Assembly (NCBI RefSeq): GCF_003012705.1
Contig: NZ_PXYL01000026.1
Coordinates: forward strand, 1 to 48,309
DNA length: 48,309 nucleotides
DNA from: Pseudaminobacter soli (ex Li et al. 2025)
Lineage (GTDB): Bacteria > Pseudomonadota > Alphaproteobacteria > Rhizobiales > Rhizobiaceae
Direction of reading: 5' to 3'
Shown: positions 34,921 through 43,543 of the stretch, piece by piece
Layout: every line of letters begins with the position of its first letter
How positions within the stretch are numbered: the stretch's first letter is position 1
Notes under the pieces: generated by a model
Databases searched by the model: none
What the model saw: only the letters and a program-made list of their open reading frames with translations
Told to the model about the DNA's origin: nothing
Position numbers and translations under genes: made by a program

Positions 34921-35334
34921 CTATCTCTGCATCTGCATCAGCTGCCCCGTCGGCATCATGTTGTCGCTCAGGTTGGCCATGATCCATATCGATCCGACGA
35001 CGATTAGGAAGACAACCAGGGTGCCGAAGGCGAGCGCCAGTATGTTGTTGGTGTTGTCCGGACCTGTCGTGATGTGAAGGAAGAACACCAGGTGAACGCC
35101 CATCTGGGCGATAGCGAGTACGATCAGAGCGACCGGAATGGCTGGCGCGTAGATGGCATTCGAACCCGCCAGAAGGAAGGACGCGACGGTGAGCACGATA
35201 GAGAACCCGAGGCCTATATTGGCGTTTCGCACCCAATGGCCGGCGCTCTCCTCCGGCGCATCGCCAGGGGCGTGATCTTCCCGGTCGTCCAAGACACCCG
35301 TGTAAAGGTGAGGATCGGATTCGAGGTTGCTCAT
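34921..35334 (-). CDS. cyoD: Cytochrome bo3 ubiquinol oxidase subunit IV
   Basis: A 137-residue protein with three membrane helices (GLGFSIVLTVASFLLAG; IPVALIVLAIAQMGVHLVFF; LAFGTLVVFLIVVGSIWIMA). HLVFFLHI between helices 2 and 3 is the CyoD hallmark. It is the last gene of the cyoABCD operon and its ATG overlaps the cyoC stop (ATGA). ATG 35334 is preferred; the upstream frame lies in cyoC. Confidence 0.92.
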   Translation of the reverse strand: MSNLESDPHLYTGVLDDREDHAPGDAPEESAGHWVRNANIGLGFSIVLTVASFLLAGSNAIYAPAIPVALIVLAIAQMGVHLVFFLHITTGPDNTNNILALAFGTLVVFLIVVGSIWIMANLSDNMMPTGQLMQMQR

Positions 35335-36026
35335 GTGAGGCTCCCCAACAGATAGACGATGGTGAAGATGCCGATCCAGACAATGTCCAGAGCGTGCCAG
35401 AAGAGGTTGAAGCAGATCAGTCGGTGAACGATCTCCGGCCGGAAGCCCTTGACTTGCACCTGTGCCAACATGGTGGCGAGCCACAGCCCGCCAAGTGTGA
35501 CATGCAACCCGTGAAGGCCCACCAAACCAAAAAAGGACGTGAGCATCCCGCTGACCTGAGGCGTGATCCCTCGAGCAGCCAGCTCGATGAACTCCTGCAG
35601 CTCAAGAAGAACGAACACCAGGCCGAGGAAGCCGGTGATCAGCAGGAAAATCTGAGTCCACAGGCGGCTCCGCGCGTTCGTGGCCGCAAACGAGAGCATG
35701 CAGGTGTAGCTGGACAACAGCAGCGCCGTCGTCTCGATCGCCACTCGGGGGATGTCAACAATTTGGGAAATCGTCGGGCCGCCAGCGGTCGCTCCCCGCA
35801 GCACGGCGAAGGCCGCGAAAAAGCAGGAGAACAATACGATGTCGCTGAGCAGATAGATCCAAAAGCCGTAGCCCACGATGATCCGCTTCCGGGCGGGCCC
35901 CGTTTCCCCATGGCCAGCACCCGCAACGGGTTCTTCCGGACCATGGGCGCGATGACCGAGCCGGTGAGGGTCTTCGCGGACGCGGCGGATAGCCTCCACA
36001 CTGGCGGGCAGCCCGGTGTACGTCAT
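35331..36026 (-). CDS. cyoC: Cytochrome bo3 ubiquinol oxidase subunit III
   Basis: A 231-residue subunit III (heme-copper oxidase III family) with about five membrane helices. The patterns GFWIYLLSDIVLFSCFFAAF, LLELQEFIELAARG and FFGLVGLHGLHVTLGGLWL are typical for CyoC. Start and stop overlap both neighbours by four bases, so cyoB, cyoC and cyoD are translationally coupled. The N-terminal 45 residues are polar, with no extra domain. Confidence 0.94.
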   Translation of the reverse strand: MTYTGLPASVEAIRRVREDPHRLGHRAHGPEEPVAGAGHGETGPARKRIIVGYGFWIYLLSDIVLFSCFFAAFAVLRGATAGGPTISQIVDIPRVAIETTALLLSSYTCMLSFAATNARSRLWTQIFLLITGFLGLVFVLLELQEFIELAARGITPQVSGMLTSFFGLVGLHGLHVTLGGLWLATMLAQVQVKGFRPEIVHRLICFNLFWHALDIVWIGIFTIVYLLGSLT

Positions 36027-38035
36027 GGCAGTACTTCCTGCCTGGTGAGCTTTTCGAGTAGAGCTTCACGGGCCGCACGGCGGGCCCGGTCCACGCTGGC
36101 GACCTGCTCGATTGGCACCTCGAACTCGTGGATGTCCCGCCAGGCGAAGACCACGAATCCCACAAAGGCCGCGACCAGAGCGACGGACGCTAGCCACCAG
36201 ATGTACCAGACCATTGCAAAGCCGAAGACCGTGGTAAAAAAGGCCGTGAAGAAGCCAACCGGGCTGTTCACCGGCATGTGGATAGGCTCGTATTTCGGCT
36301 CGGGAGACAGCTGTTGGGTCTCCACCGCACGCAACTTGATGCCCCAATAGGCCTCTTCTCCTTCGACGTTAGGCATCACGGCGAAATTGAAGAAAGGCGG
36401 CGGCGAAGGCGTGGCCCATTCAAGGGAGCGGCCGTCCCACGGATCGCCCGTTACGTCGCGGAGCGTCTCGCGGTCGCGGATGCTGACCACCAGCTGCATT
36501 ACTTGCGAAATCACCCCGAGGATGAGGATGCCGACGCCGATCACCGAGATGTATAGCCAGGGCCGCCACGCCTCGATGTTGATATGCTGCAGGCGCCGTG
36601 TCATGCCGAGCAGGCCCAGAACGTAGAGTGGCGTGAACGTCACCCAGAAGCCGATGAAGGCGAACCAGAAGGCGACCTTGCCCCAGCCTTCATGCAGCCG
36701 GAATCCAAAAGCCTTGGGAAACCAGAACTCCAGGCCTGCAAAGATACCGAACACCACCCCACCTATGATGACGTTATGGAAATGCGCCACCAAAAACATC
36801 GAGTTGTGGGTCACGAAATCCGCTGGCGGGATGGCGAGCAGCACTCCGGTCAGGCCGCCGATGATGAAGGTGAAGATGAAGCCCATGGACCACAGCATGG
36901 GAACTTCGAAGCGCACTCGGCCGCCATACATGGTGAAGATCCAGTTGTAGATCTTCACTCCGGTCCCAACCGCGATAATGCTCGAGGAGATGCCGAAGAA
37001 CGTGTTGACCGCTGGGCCCGCGCCCATGGTGAAGAAATGGTGCAGCCAGACCATCATGGAGACGATGCAGATGAACAGGGTGGCCGCGACCATGGATCGG
37101 TATCCGAACAGCGGCTTGCCTGAGAAGGTCGAGAAGATCTCGGAGAAGATGCCGAACGCCGGCAGGACCAGGATATAGACCTCCGGATGTCCCCAGGCCC
37201 ACACCAGATTGACGAACATCATCGGGTTTCCACCCGCGGTGTTCGTGAAGTAGTGCCAGCCGAGGTAGCGATCAAGCGTCAGCATCGCGAGCGTAGCGCT
37301 CAGAATCGGGAAAGTGGCGACGATCAACATGCAGGAGGCCAGTGCGGTCCAGCAGAACACCGGCATCCGCAGAAAGCTCATCCCTGGACAACGCATCTTC
37401 AGCACCGTGGTGACGATGTTGATTCCCGTGATCAGGGTTCCGACCCCGGAGATCTGCACCGCCCAGAGGTAATAGTCGACGCCGACGCCCGGCGTGTAGG
37501 TCGTCTCGCTGAGTGGCGGGTAAGGCAGCCAGCCGGTGCGGGCGAACTCGCCGACAAACAGAGACACGTTGACGAGCAGGGCGCCGCTCGCGGTCAGCCA
37601 GAAGCCGACCGAATTGAAGGTCGGGAACGCCACATCGCGCACACCGAGTTGCAGCGGAACCAGGAAGTTCATGAATCCCAGTACAAGCGGCATCGCACCG
37701 AACAAAATCATGATCGTGCCATGAGCCGTGAATACCTGGTCGTAGTGCTCCGGCGGAAGATAGCCGGGCGCATCGATGGCTAGCGCCTGATGGGTGCGCA
37801 TCATGATGGCGTCGGCGAAGCCACGGATCAGCATCACGACGCCTAGCAGGCAGTACATGACACCGATCCGCTTGTGGTCGACGCTGGTGATCCACTCGTG
37901 CCACAGATACGGCCACCAACCTTTCGCGGTAATCAGGATCAGCACGGCGACGGCAATGAGGATGACGACGAAAGAGGTGATCAGCGGGATAGGCTGAGAA
38001 AGCGGGATCGCTGAAAGGTCAAGCTTGCCAAGCAT
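36023..38035 (-). CDS. cyoB: Cytochrome bo3 ubiquinol oxidase subunit I
   Basis: A 670-residue heme-copper oxidase subunit I with about fifteen helices. Catalytic-centre parts are visible: WGHPEVYILVLPAFG (Cu_B His and the cross-linked Tyr), WLHHFF (the other Cu_B His pair) and HNSMFLVAHFHNVIIGG (heme ligands). The CyoB form HNSxFLxAHFH, and the absence of a Cu_A site in CyoA, support ubiquinol rather than cytochrome c as donor. Length matches Escherichia coli CyoB. Its start is 2 bases after the cyoA stop. Confidence 0.96.
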   Translation of the reverse strand: MLGKLDLSAIPLSQPIPLITSFVVILIAVAVLILITAKGWWPYLWHEWITSVDHKRIGVMYCLLGVVMLIRGFADAIMMRTHQALAIDAPGYLPPEHYDQVFTAHGTIMILFGAMPLVLGFMNFLVPLQLGVRDVAFPTFNSVGFWLTASGALLVNVSLFVGEFARTGWLPYPPLSETTYTPGVGVDYYLWAVQISGVGTLITGINIVTTVLKMRCPGMSFLRMPVFCWTALASCMLIVATFPILSATLAMLTLDRYLGWHYFTNTAGGNPMMFVNLVWAWGHPEVYILVLPAFGIFSEIFSTFSGKPLFGYRSMVAATLFICIVSMMVWLHHFFTMGAGPAVNTFFGISSSIIAVGTGVKIYNWIFTMYGGRVRFEVPMLWSMGFIFTFIIGGLTGVLLAIPPADFVTHNSMFLVAHFHNVIIGGVVFGIFAGLEFWFPKAFGFRLHEGWGKVAFWFAFIGFWVTFTPLYVLGLLGMTRRLQHINIEAWRPWLYISVIGVGILILGVISQVMQLVVSIRDRETLRDVTGDPWDGRSLEWATPSPPPFFNFAVMPNVEGEEAYWGIKLRAVETQQLSPEPKYEPIHMPVNSPVGFFTAFFTTVFGFAMVWYIWWLASVALVAAFVGFVVFAWRDIHEFEVPIEQVASVDRARRAAREALLEKLTRQEVLP

Positions 38036-38037
38036 GG

Positions 38038-38970
38038 TCAGTCCTTTCCGCTGGTCGATACTTCACGCCCAGCGTGGTGCGGGCCCCCGGGCTGCGGCCC
38101 TGGGCCTGGCGCGATCTGCTGATTTGCCACGGCCAGGAAGAGCTGAGGATCGATCCCCCCGTAGGTTGAAGGCGGTACGCGCTGGGCCTGTTGCAACAGC
38201 TCGGCGTAGGCCGCTCGGTCGAGGACCGGACCAGTCCCTCGGACGCTGGCGACCCAAGCTCCGAAGTCGGCCGCAGGCACGCTCTTCACTTGGAATTGCA
38301 TGTCGGAGAAGCCGTCGCCGGAGAACTGGGCAGAAATGCCCAAGAGCTGTCCCGGGTCGTCGGCCTGCAGGTGCAACTGGGAGACCATGCCTGGCATGGC
38401 GTAGATCATCGAGCCTAGGCGCGGCACGAAGAAGGCGTTGAAGACGCTCGCCGAGGTAATTGAGAAATGGACCGGCGTTGCCGCCGGAACGACTAGCTGG
38501 TTGATGGTCGCAATCCCCTGCTGGGGGTAGATGAATAGCCATTTCCAATCGAGCGAGACGACCTGCACCTCAAGGGGTCGAACTTTGGAGGGCAACGGCC
38601 TGAACGGGTCGAGTTCGTAGGAGCCGATCCAGATCAGACCGCCAAGGAACATGACGGTCAGGGTCGGGATCGACCAGACGACCGCTTCGACCCGTCCCGA
38701 ATAGGACCAGTAAGGCAGGTATTCCCCGCGGGGGTTCGACGCGCGGTACCGCCAGGCTACCCAGAAGGCCAATAGTATCGTCGGAACGACGATGGCCAAC
38801 ATGATTACAGCGGAGTCAATCAGGATAGTCGCGTTTTCCGCGCCGACAGGACCGAGCGGATCCAGCACGCCGCCGGAACAGGAGGCAAGCCCGACGCTGG
38901 ACAGTCCGCAAGGTAACGCACCGCGAAGCGCGCGGCACAGAGAACCTTTAGGGATCTGCAACCTACCCAT
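38038..38970 (-). CDS. cyoA: Cytochrome bo3 ubiquinol oxidase subunit II
   Basis: A 310-residue subunit II. A lipoprotein-type signal with lipobox LASC (Cys31) is followed by two membrane helices (AVIMLAIVVPTILLAFWVAW; RVEAVVWSIPTLTVMFLGGL) and a periplasmic cupredoxin domain. LEVQVVSLDWKWLFIYPQQG is the CyoA pattern, and the Cu_A-ligand Cys pair of cytochrome c oxidases is absent, in keeping with ubiquinol oxidation. ATG 38970 is preferred to the TTG at 39009, since it opens the signal peptide. It is first in the operon. Confidence 0.93.
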   Translation of the reverse strand: MGRLQIPKGSLCRALRGALPCGLSSVGLASCSGGVLDPLGPVGAENATILIDSAVIMLAIVVPTILLAFWVAWRYRASNPRGEYLPYWSYSGRVEAVVWSIPTLTVMFLGGLIWIGSYELDPFRPLPSKVRPLEVQVVSLDWKWLFIYPQQGIATINQLVVPAATPVHFSITSASVFNAFFVPRLGSMIYAMPGMVSQLHLQADDPGQLLGISAQFSGDGFSDMQFQVKSVPAADFGAWVASVRGTGPVLDRAAYAELLQQAQRVPPSTYGGIDPQLFLAVANQQIAPGPGPQPGGPHHAGREVSTSGKD

Positions 38971-39865
38971 TCGGTAGCGTCCCTGCTTATCGCGGACCAA
39001 ACGCCCCAAGCCCTATAATGTTCCGCCGGCTTGGCGGCGACCCAGCGTTAGTTATTTGCCGATCTCAACGGCCTTGTTGCAACGGCCGAATGGACGCGCA
39101 AAGTCGTTCGGATACGCGGTCATCATGGGGTAAGAATTTCGAACTGCTCGGCCCGGGACGGATTTGGGCTGAAGGCGTATCTCCCAGCGCGTCACGTGGA
39201 CCATCGATGCCGGACAAGATGATCCCGTCCGAGGTCAGCGATTTGAAGCCGAGCATTGGTCGGACCCAGTGCTAGATGGTTGTGTTGCAAAATTTCGTGT
39301 GTCTAGACGGCGGCTGCCGGTGGCCGCAATTCAGGCGGCAATCGCCTCGAATTGTTCCCGCAGCGTGGGGGAAGGATTGAAAGCGAAGCGGCTGATGCCG
39401 GCCAGCGTGACCCTCGCCGCGGTTGTATTCGCCGGCTTGTGGCCCTCGCTAGTGCCATCAGCGTTTCTTAGCAGATGTCGGGCCTCGGCACGGTAGCTCG
39501 GCCCCTGGGAGGTCCGGATCGAGCCCCCCGACCCGGCAGGTTGAACGTTTGATATCTTCGTAGCAGTGCTGAGTGCTTATCTCAGCCTCAATCGTCGCAA
39601 TCTCGCAGGTCATTTCATCTAACGCCAGCAAAACTATGAATATCTGCGTTGGGTCGCGACGCAAACCTTGCCTGCGCTCGGAATCGGACATCGCGAGCGA
39701 CAATGCTGGAGGTCGTGGTCGCCAGCAGTGGTTGAGTGCATGTTGGCGATAACCGGACTGCTTCAGACCTCTTCGATGACCCGGTGCGCCCCAAGCTATC
39801 GAAGCCCAACTTCCCGGACCAGAAACCGGCTCAGTTCCAGTGACCTTCCAATTCCAGAACCCTGT
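38971..39865. other. Insertion-sequence debris between cyoA and the LssY-C gene
   Basis: About 900 bases without an intact gene. The IS6 relics are listed separately. At about 39655-39705 the phrase GGAATCGGACATCGCGAGC resembles the end of the 55-bp repeats and may be a divergent third copy. The cyo promoter should be in 38971-39100. Confidence 0.5.
39190..39440 (-). pseudogene. Decayed IS6-family relic
   Basis: Two scraps of an IS6 transposase on the reverse strand. VRPMLGFKSLTSDGIILSG (about 39205-39270) lies left of an IS6-type end (GGTTGTGTTGCAAAATT, 39279-39295). Right of it is TARVTLAGI joined to FAFNPSPTLREQFEAIAA, which ends at the stop 39331, with internal residues deleted. Orientation equals that of the IS6 at 33659-34481, so the cyo operon is flanked by two direct IS6 copies. 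Confidence 0.7.
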
Positions 39866-40690
39866 TCAATTTTCTATCAGGCTGGCGAACGCAATCTCAC
39901 CATCGGTAATGTAATGATTGACCTTTCCGGTCTGCAAACGTGAACCAGATTGGTGCAGCGTGACATCCCCAATCACGCGTCTTGCTCTCAGCTCGCTGAT
40001 TATGTGGTCGCGCTCGACGTTCGTATCTGAATCGGTAGCGTGTGTAACTTGGAACGTTAGCCAGGTAAGAGAAAAACCAGTATCTCTGGTGCCCGCCCCA
40101 ACCCATAGTACGCGTTGGTCAGCCGAGGGTTTATCCGTATTCAACCAGAAGCTCGCTGCGCTCACATCGTCCTCGGAGCGGTCGAGGCTCCGCGCCCAGA
40201 AGCGGATGTGATGGCGCTTACGCGGGCTGTTATCGATGGGCTCTTGGAAACCTATGTCCTGCCTTCTCCCAAAGAGATAGAGGGTGCTGAAAGGCGCGGT
40301 GGGATACGGAGAGTTGAGCAGAAATGCTCGTATCATTCGCCATGAGCTCGCCATCCCCAAACGGTCGGCCGTGGACCAGCCCGCCGCCGCAAAAGCATCG
40401 CAAAGCTGTTGAAGCGTGCCGATGAGGACAAGATTTACTGGGTCGCCGGGCAGGCCATCGCCGGTGACCGTGTACCTAGGGATAAATCCACGATGAAGTA
40501 TCTTGAGGCCCATTCGGACCACGTTTGGTAAAATAACATAGGCAGCCAAGCCGTATGTAACACTCACCGCCAGAAGCCATGGAAGTCTGTGGTCCGCAGT
40601 ATCGAAAACGACGAAGACTATCAGCCAAACGCTAAGTACGCCCAAACAGAGAACTAGAAACCTCTGGAAAAAGCGCGTCAGCAGTCTCAA
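39866..40690 (-). CDS. LssY C-terminal-domain membrane protein
   Basis: A 274-residue protein. Two N-terminal membrane segments (VLCLGVLSVWLIVFVVFD; WLLAVSVTYGLAAYVILP) are followed by an LssY-C domain: GDPVNLVLIGTLQQLCDAFA, AGWSTAD, STLYLFGRRQDIGFQ, SPRKRHHIRFW and LWVGAGTRDTGFS. The domain occurs alone or fused to PAP2 phosphatases and is of unknown function. A TTG start at 40690 fits best because GGGAG lies eight bases upstream. GC is lower than in adjacent genes. Confidence 0.78.
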   Translation of the reverse strand: MRLLTRFFQRFLVLCLGVLSVWLIVFVVFDTADHRLPWLLAVSVTYGLAAYVILPNVVRMGLKILHRGFIPRYTVTGDGLPGDPVNLVLIGTLQQLCDAFAAAGWSTADRLGMASSWRMIRAFLLNSPYPTAPFSTLYLFGRRQDIGFQEPIDNSPRKRHHIRFWARSLDRSEDDVSAASFWLNTDKPSADQRVLWVGAGTRDTGFSLTWLTFQVTHATDSDTNVERDHIISELRARRVIGDVTLHQSGSRLQTGKVNHYITDGEIAFASLIEN

Positions 40691-40838
40691 AATACTCTCT
40701 CCCGTTTAGCGCCGGAAACCCTTTTCATGATATAAAGCGGTTGCCGTCGGGATCATCATCTGAGTACATGAAAGCGGACGGCCTTCACTCGTCGTCCGTT
40801 CTACCGGTCAGCCCTGCCGAAGTCGGCCACGCAGGCAC

Positions 40839-41615
40839 CTAGTCAGGAATTGCGGCGATGCTGGTGGCGGCATCGATTATCGGTTGCTGGCTCGCTTCGA
40901 TGAACCCGGCTCCTGGTCTGTCGAGGTCGAGGATCACGATTATGACGCAGGAGACCAACAAGCCCATGACATAAACCGGTATCCGAGAGCGCCGGACTTT
41001 AACACCGGTCGCGTAACCCGCGAACCCGCTTGCGACGACGGCGATGCCGAAAAGCGTCAGTTGAACTATGTTCGGTATACGACTGCGTTGCGCGATCAGC
41101 CGCCTTGCTTGATTGTCGATCGTCTCATTTAGGGCCAGGATGAATAGGCCAGTTGGCACCATGCCGGTATCGGATGCTGCCATCGCCATTGCCTGTTGCC
41201 AGAGTTTTTCCTGAAGCGCATTCGATTTATCGATCTCCGCCGCCCATTCGGCTGGCGTCAGCGCACGCTGGGTGACGTCGACCCGGATTTTCACGTACTC
41301 CTGCAGCAGTTCCAATACCTCCTTGCGATGCGGTTCGGGTAGCAGGCGCGCACGCAGCGCCGTCGTACTGATTGCGTTGGCCTCGGCCAAGACGGCGGTG
41401 CGTCGAGCGTCAAAGCGCGTGAGCGCCAAGGCAAACGTAAAGCCGAACATCAATGCCAGCAGACCGATCATTGCTCCTTCCAGCGTGGGCACGTTGTCAT
41501 CACCCCGATCACCGATGCGTGCACCCAGCCAACGGCCAAATTCGACTGCCGCCAAGATTGCGACGAAACCGGCCAGAAAAATCGCTGGAAGCGAATAGTT
41601 CGACAGATCGAGCAT
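40839..41615 (-). CDS. Bestrophin-like/DUF4239-type membrane protein
   Basis: A 258-residue protein with four membrane helices: two at the N-terminus (SLPAIFLAGFVAILAAVEF; EGAMIGLLALMFGFTFALAL) and two at the C-terminus, with a helical cytosolic middle (EPHRKEVLELLQEYVKIRVD). This layout is shared by the DUF4239/bestrophin-like group of uncharacterised bacterial proteins. ATG 41615 has AGGAGTTGTCTC upstream; the frame to 41867 is not credible. It lies downstream of the sulfatase on the same strand, beyond a GC-rich hairpin. Confidence 0.75.
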   Translation of the reverse strand: MLDLSNYSLPAIFLAGFVAILAAVEFGRWLGARIGDRGDDNVPTLEGAMIGLLALMFGFTFALALTRFDARRTAVLAEANAISTTALRARLLPEPHRKEVLELLQEYVKIRVDVTQRALTPAEWAAEIDKSNALQEKLWQQAMAMAASDTGMVPTGLFILALNETIDNQARRLIAQRSRIPNIVQLTLFGIAVVASGFAGYATGVKVRRSRIPVYVMGLLVSCVIIVILDLDRPGAGFIEASQQPIIDAATSIAAIPD

Positions 41616-41702
41616 GAGACAACTCCTGTTAGAATTCCTCATCCCGCTCTGTTGAAAGGTCAGCTTAGGCCAGAGCGTGACGGCCCTGAGCTTCCCGTGC
41701 TT

Positions 41703-41724
41703 CCTCCCCCGCTTGCGGGGGAGG
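41703..41724. terminator. GC-rich perfect hairpin between sulfatase and DUF4239-type gene
   Basis: CCTCCCCCGC-TT-GCGGGGGAGG is a perfect 10-bp stem with a two-base loop, 22 bases past the sulfatase stop. No T-run follows on the leftward strand, so it is an attenuator-like or REP-like palindrome rather than a classic terminator. Confidence 0.5.
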
Positions 41725-41746
41725 GGCGAAGCGGCTGCCCATCTGG

Positions 41747-43543
41747 CTAGTCGCTGGGGTGGTTCGCCAGGGCCTTCTTGACCTGATCGAGGATGCCGCT
41801 GAGATTGTAGCTCTCGGGAGCTTGCAGCGGCGGGAACTTTTCGTAAGTCTCGAGGTGTCGCAGCCACAACTGCTGGCCGATCGGCAGCATGTTCCAGTCG
41901 TATTGGAACGCGGTCGCCGGAGCGCCCAATGCGCCGCCAAGGCTCATGGCTGACTTCTGATCGATGCCGACCGCCTGCTCGAACGGGTCGCGCTTGATGT
42001 TCTGGACCAGAGTGAAGTGGAACGGGACGAGCGGCAGAATCCAGCCGGACGGCCCCGGTTGCGACATGGTGTAGTACATCTTCCAGTTCTTGTAGCGCAC
42101 CGCGGACGGCGTCGCCCCCGAATAGTAGAAGAAGTAGTCACGTGCCGATTTCGCGGACTTGCCTTCGAGCATGTCGGTCTGATCGAAGCCATCAAGTGTC
42201 GTCTTGACGATGCCGGGATACTGGCCCGCCTCGATTTGCTGCTTCAGCCCATCGCCCTTGGGTCCGCCGGCGATGTCGACCAGCGTCGGCACCCAGTCGA
42301 GGGCCGCGAACAACTGGTTGTTGACCGTGCCCGGCTTGATCACGCCCGGCCAACGAATGACCATCGGCGCGCGATAACCGCCCTCCCAAGCCTCGCCCTT
42401 CTGGCCCTTGAACGGAGTGACGCCGCCATCCGGGAAGCTGATGGCCTCAGCGCCGTTATCGGTTGTGAAGACCACGATGGTGTTGTCGAGCTGGCCCATA
42501 TCCTCCAGCTTCTTGAGGACGACGCCGACATTATCGTCGAGCTGCTTCATGCCGGCTTCATTCACACCCCAGTCCTTGCCGCCGCGCTCACCGACCATGG
42601 CTTCGTATTTCGGCGACAGCACGGTCACGACATGCATGCGGGCCGGGTTGTACCAGACGAAGAAGGGCTTGTTGGTCTTGTTCGGGTCGTTACGGTCGAG
42701 GAAGTCGACGACCTTGTCCGAGATTTCCTCGTCCACCGTCTTGGAGCGCTCAAGCGTCAGCGGCCCCTCGTCGGAACACATCTGGTTTTGCTCCGTGCCG
42801 TTGGGGGATTTGCACGACAGCACGTTCCGCGGCGGCGTGAGACAGGTCGTGGTCTTGGGGTCGACCGCGCCCGGCACCTCCGCAATGCCGGGGATCGGCG
42901 TGTTGCGGCAAGGTGGGGCGACGGTCTGGGTGTTCGGATTCTTGTTGATGTCCGGGAAGCTCACCTGCTGCATGGCATCGAGGTGATAGAGATAGCCCCA
43001 ATATTCCTGGAAGCCGTGTGCCGTTGGAAGCGATGCGGTGTGGTCGCCCAGATGGTTCTTGCCGAATTCGCCGGTGGTGTAGCCAAGATCGAGCAGGAAC
43101 TTGGCCAGCGCCGGCGTGCCGGGCTGCAGATAGGACGGGCTGCCGGGCAACTGTGGCGGGATCATGCCCGTGCGCAGCGGATACATGCCGGTGAAGAAGG
43201 CGTTACGACCGGAGGTGCAGCTCTGCATGGCCACATAGTCGGTGAACATCGCGCCTTCCTTGCCGATGCGGTCGATGTTCGGTGTTTCGCCAACCATCAC
43301 GCCGCGATGGTAGATGCTCGGCTGCATCCAGCCGATATCGTCGCCCATGATGAACATGATGTTCGGTCGCTGAGGTGGCTGTTGCGGTTGCGGCGGCGGC
43401 TGTTGCTGTGCCTGGGCCAAGGACGCGGCGGCCATCACGGCCGAGAGCAAGGCCGTGCCCCCGATCAAAGCGGCTTTGGTCCATATGCGCCTGAGGCGGG
43501 GCCTTCCATCTGTAGTCTCTGAGAACGCACGAACATCACTCAT
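41747..43543 (-). CDS. Secreted arylsulfatase with CTSGR modification motif
   Basis: A 598-residue type I sulfatase of the alkaline-phosphatase superfamily. A signal peptide (about 20-45) and a Gln/Pro-rich linker precede the catalytic domain. NIMFIMGDDIGW supplies metal ligands Asp68-Asp69. The formylglycine site is SCTSGRNAFFTG with Cys109. The consensus is C-x-(P/A)-x-R, and here Ser111 sits at the third position. VFTTDNGAEA carries the second metal-ligand pair (DN), and the lysine motif GEFGKNHLGD is present. ATG 43543 overlaps the FGE stop (ATGA), so activator and sulfatase are co-translated. It likely hydrolyses sulfate esters in the periplasm. Confidence 0.93.
   Translation of the reverse strand: MSDVRAFSETTDGRPRLRRIWTKAALIGGTALLSAVMAAASLAQAQQQPPPQPQQPPQRPNIMFIMGDDIGWMQPSIYHRGVMVGETPNIDRIGKEGAMFTDYVAMQSCTSGRNAFFTGMYPLRTGMIPPQLPGSPSYLQPGTPALAKFLLDLGYTTGEFGKNHLGDHTASLPTAHGFQEYWGYLYHLDAMQQVSFPDINKNPNTQTVAPPCRNTPIPGIAEVPGAVDPKTTTCLTPPRNVLSCKSPNGTEQNQMCSDEGPLTLERSKTVDEEISDKVVDFLDRNDPNKTNKPFFVWYNPARMHVVTVLSPKYEAMVGERGGKDWGVNEAGMKQLDDNVGVVLKKLEDMGQLDNTIVVFTTDNGAEAISFPDGGVTPFKGQKGEAWEGGYRAPMVIRWPGVIKPGTVNNQLFAALDWVPTLVDIAGGPKGDGLKQQIEAGQYPGIVKTTLDGFDQTDMLEGKSAKSARDYFFYYSGATPSAVRYKNWKMYYTMSQPGPSGWILPLVPFHFTLVQNIKRDPFEQAVGIDQKSAMSLGGALGAPATAFQYDWNMLPIGQQLWLRHLETYEKFPPLQAPESYNLSGILDQVKKALANHPSD

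Noticed and set aside
42017-43522. 501-codon forward frame
   Set aside because: Antisense shadow of the arylsulfatase; no family residues.
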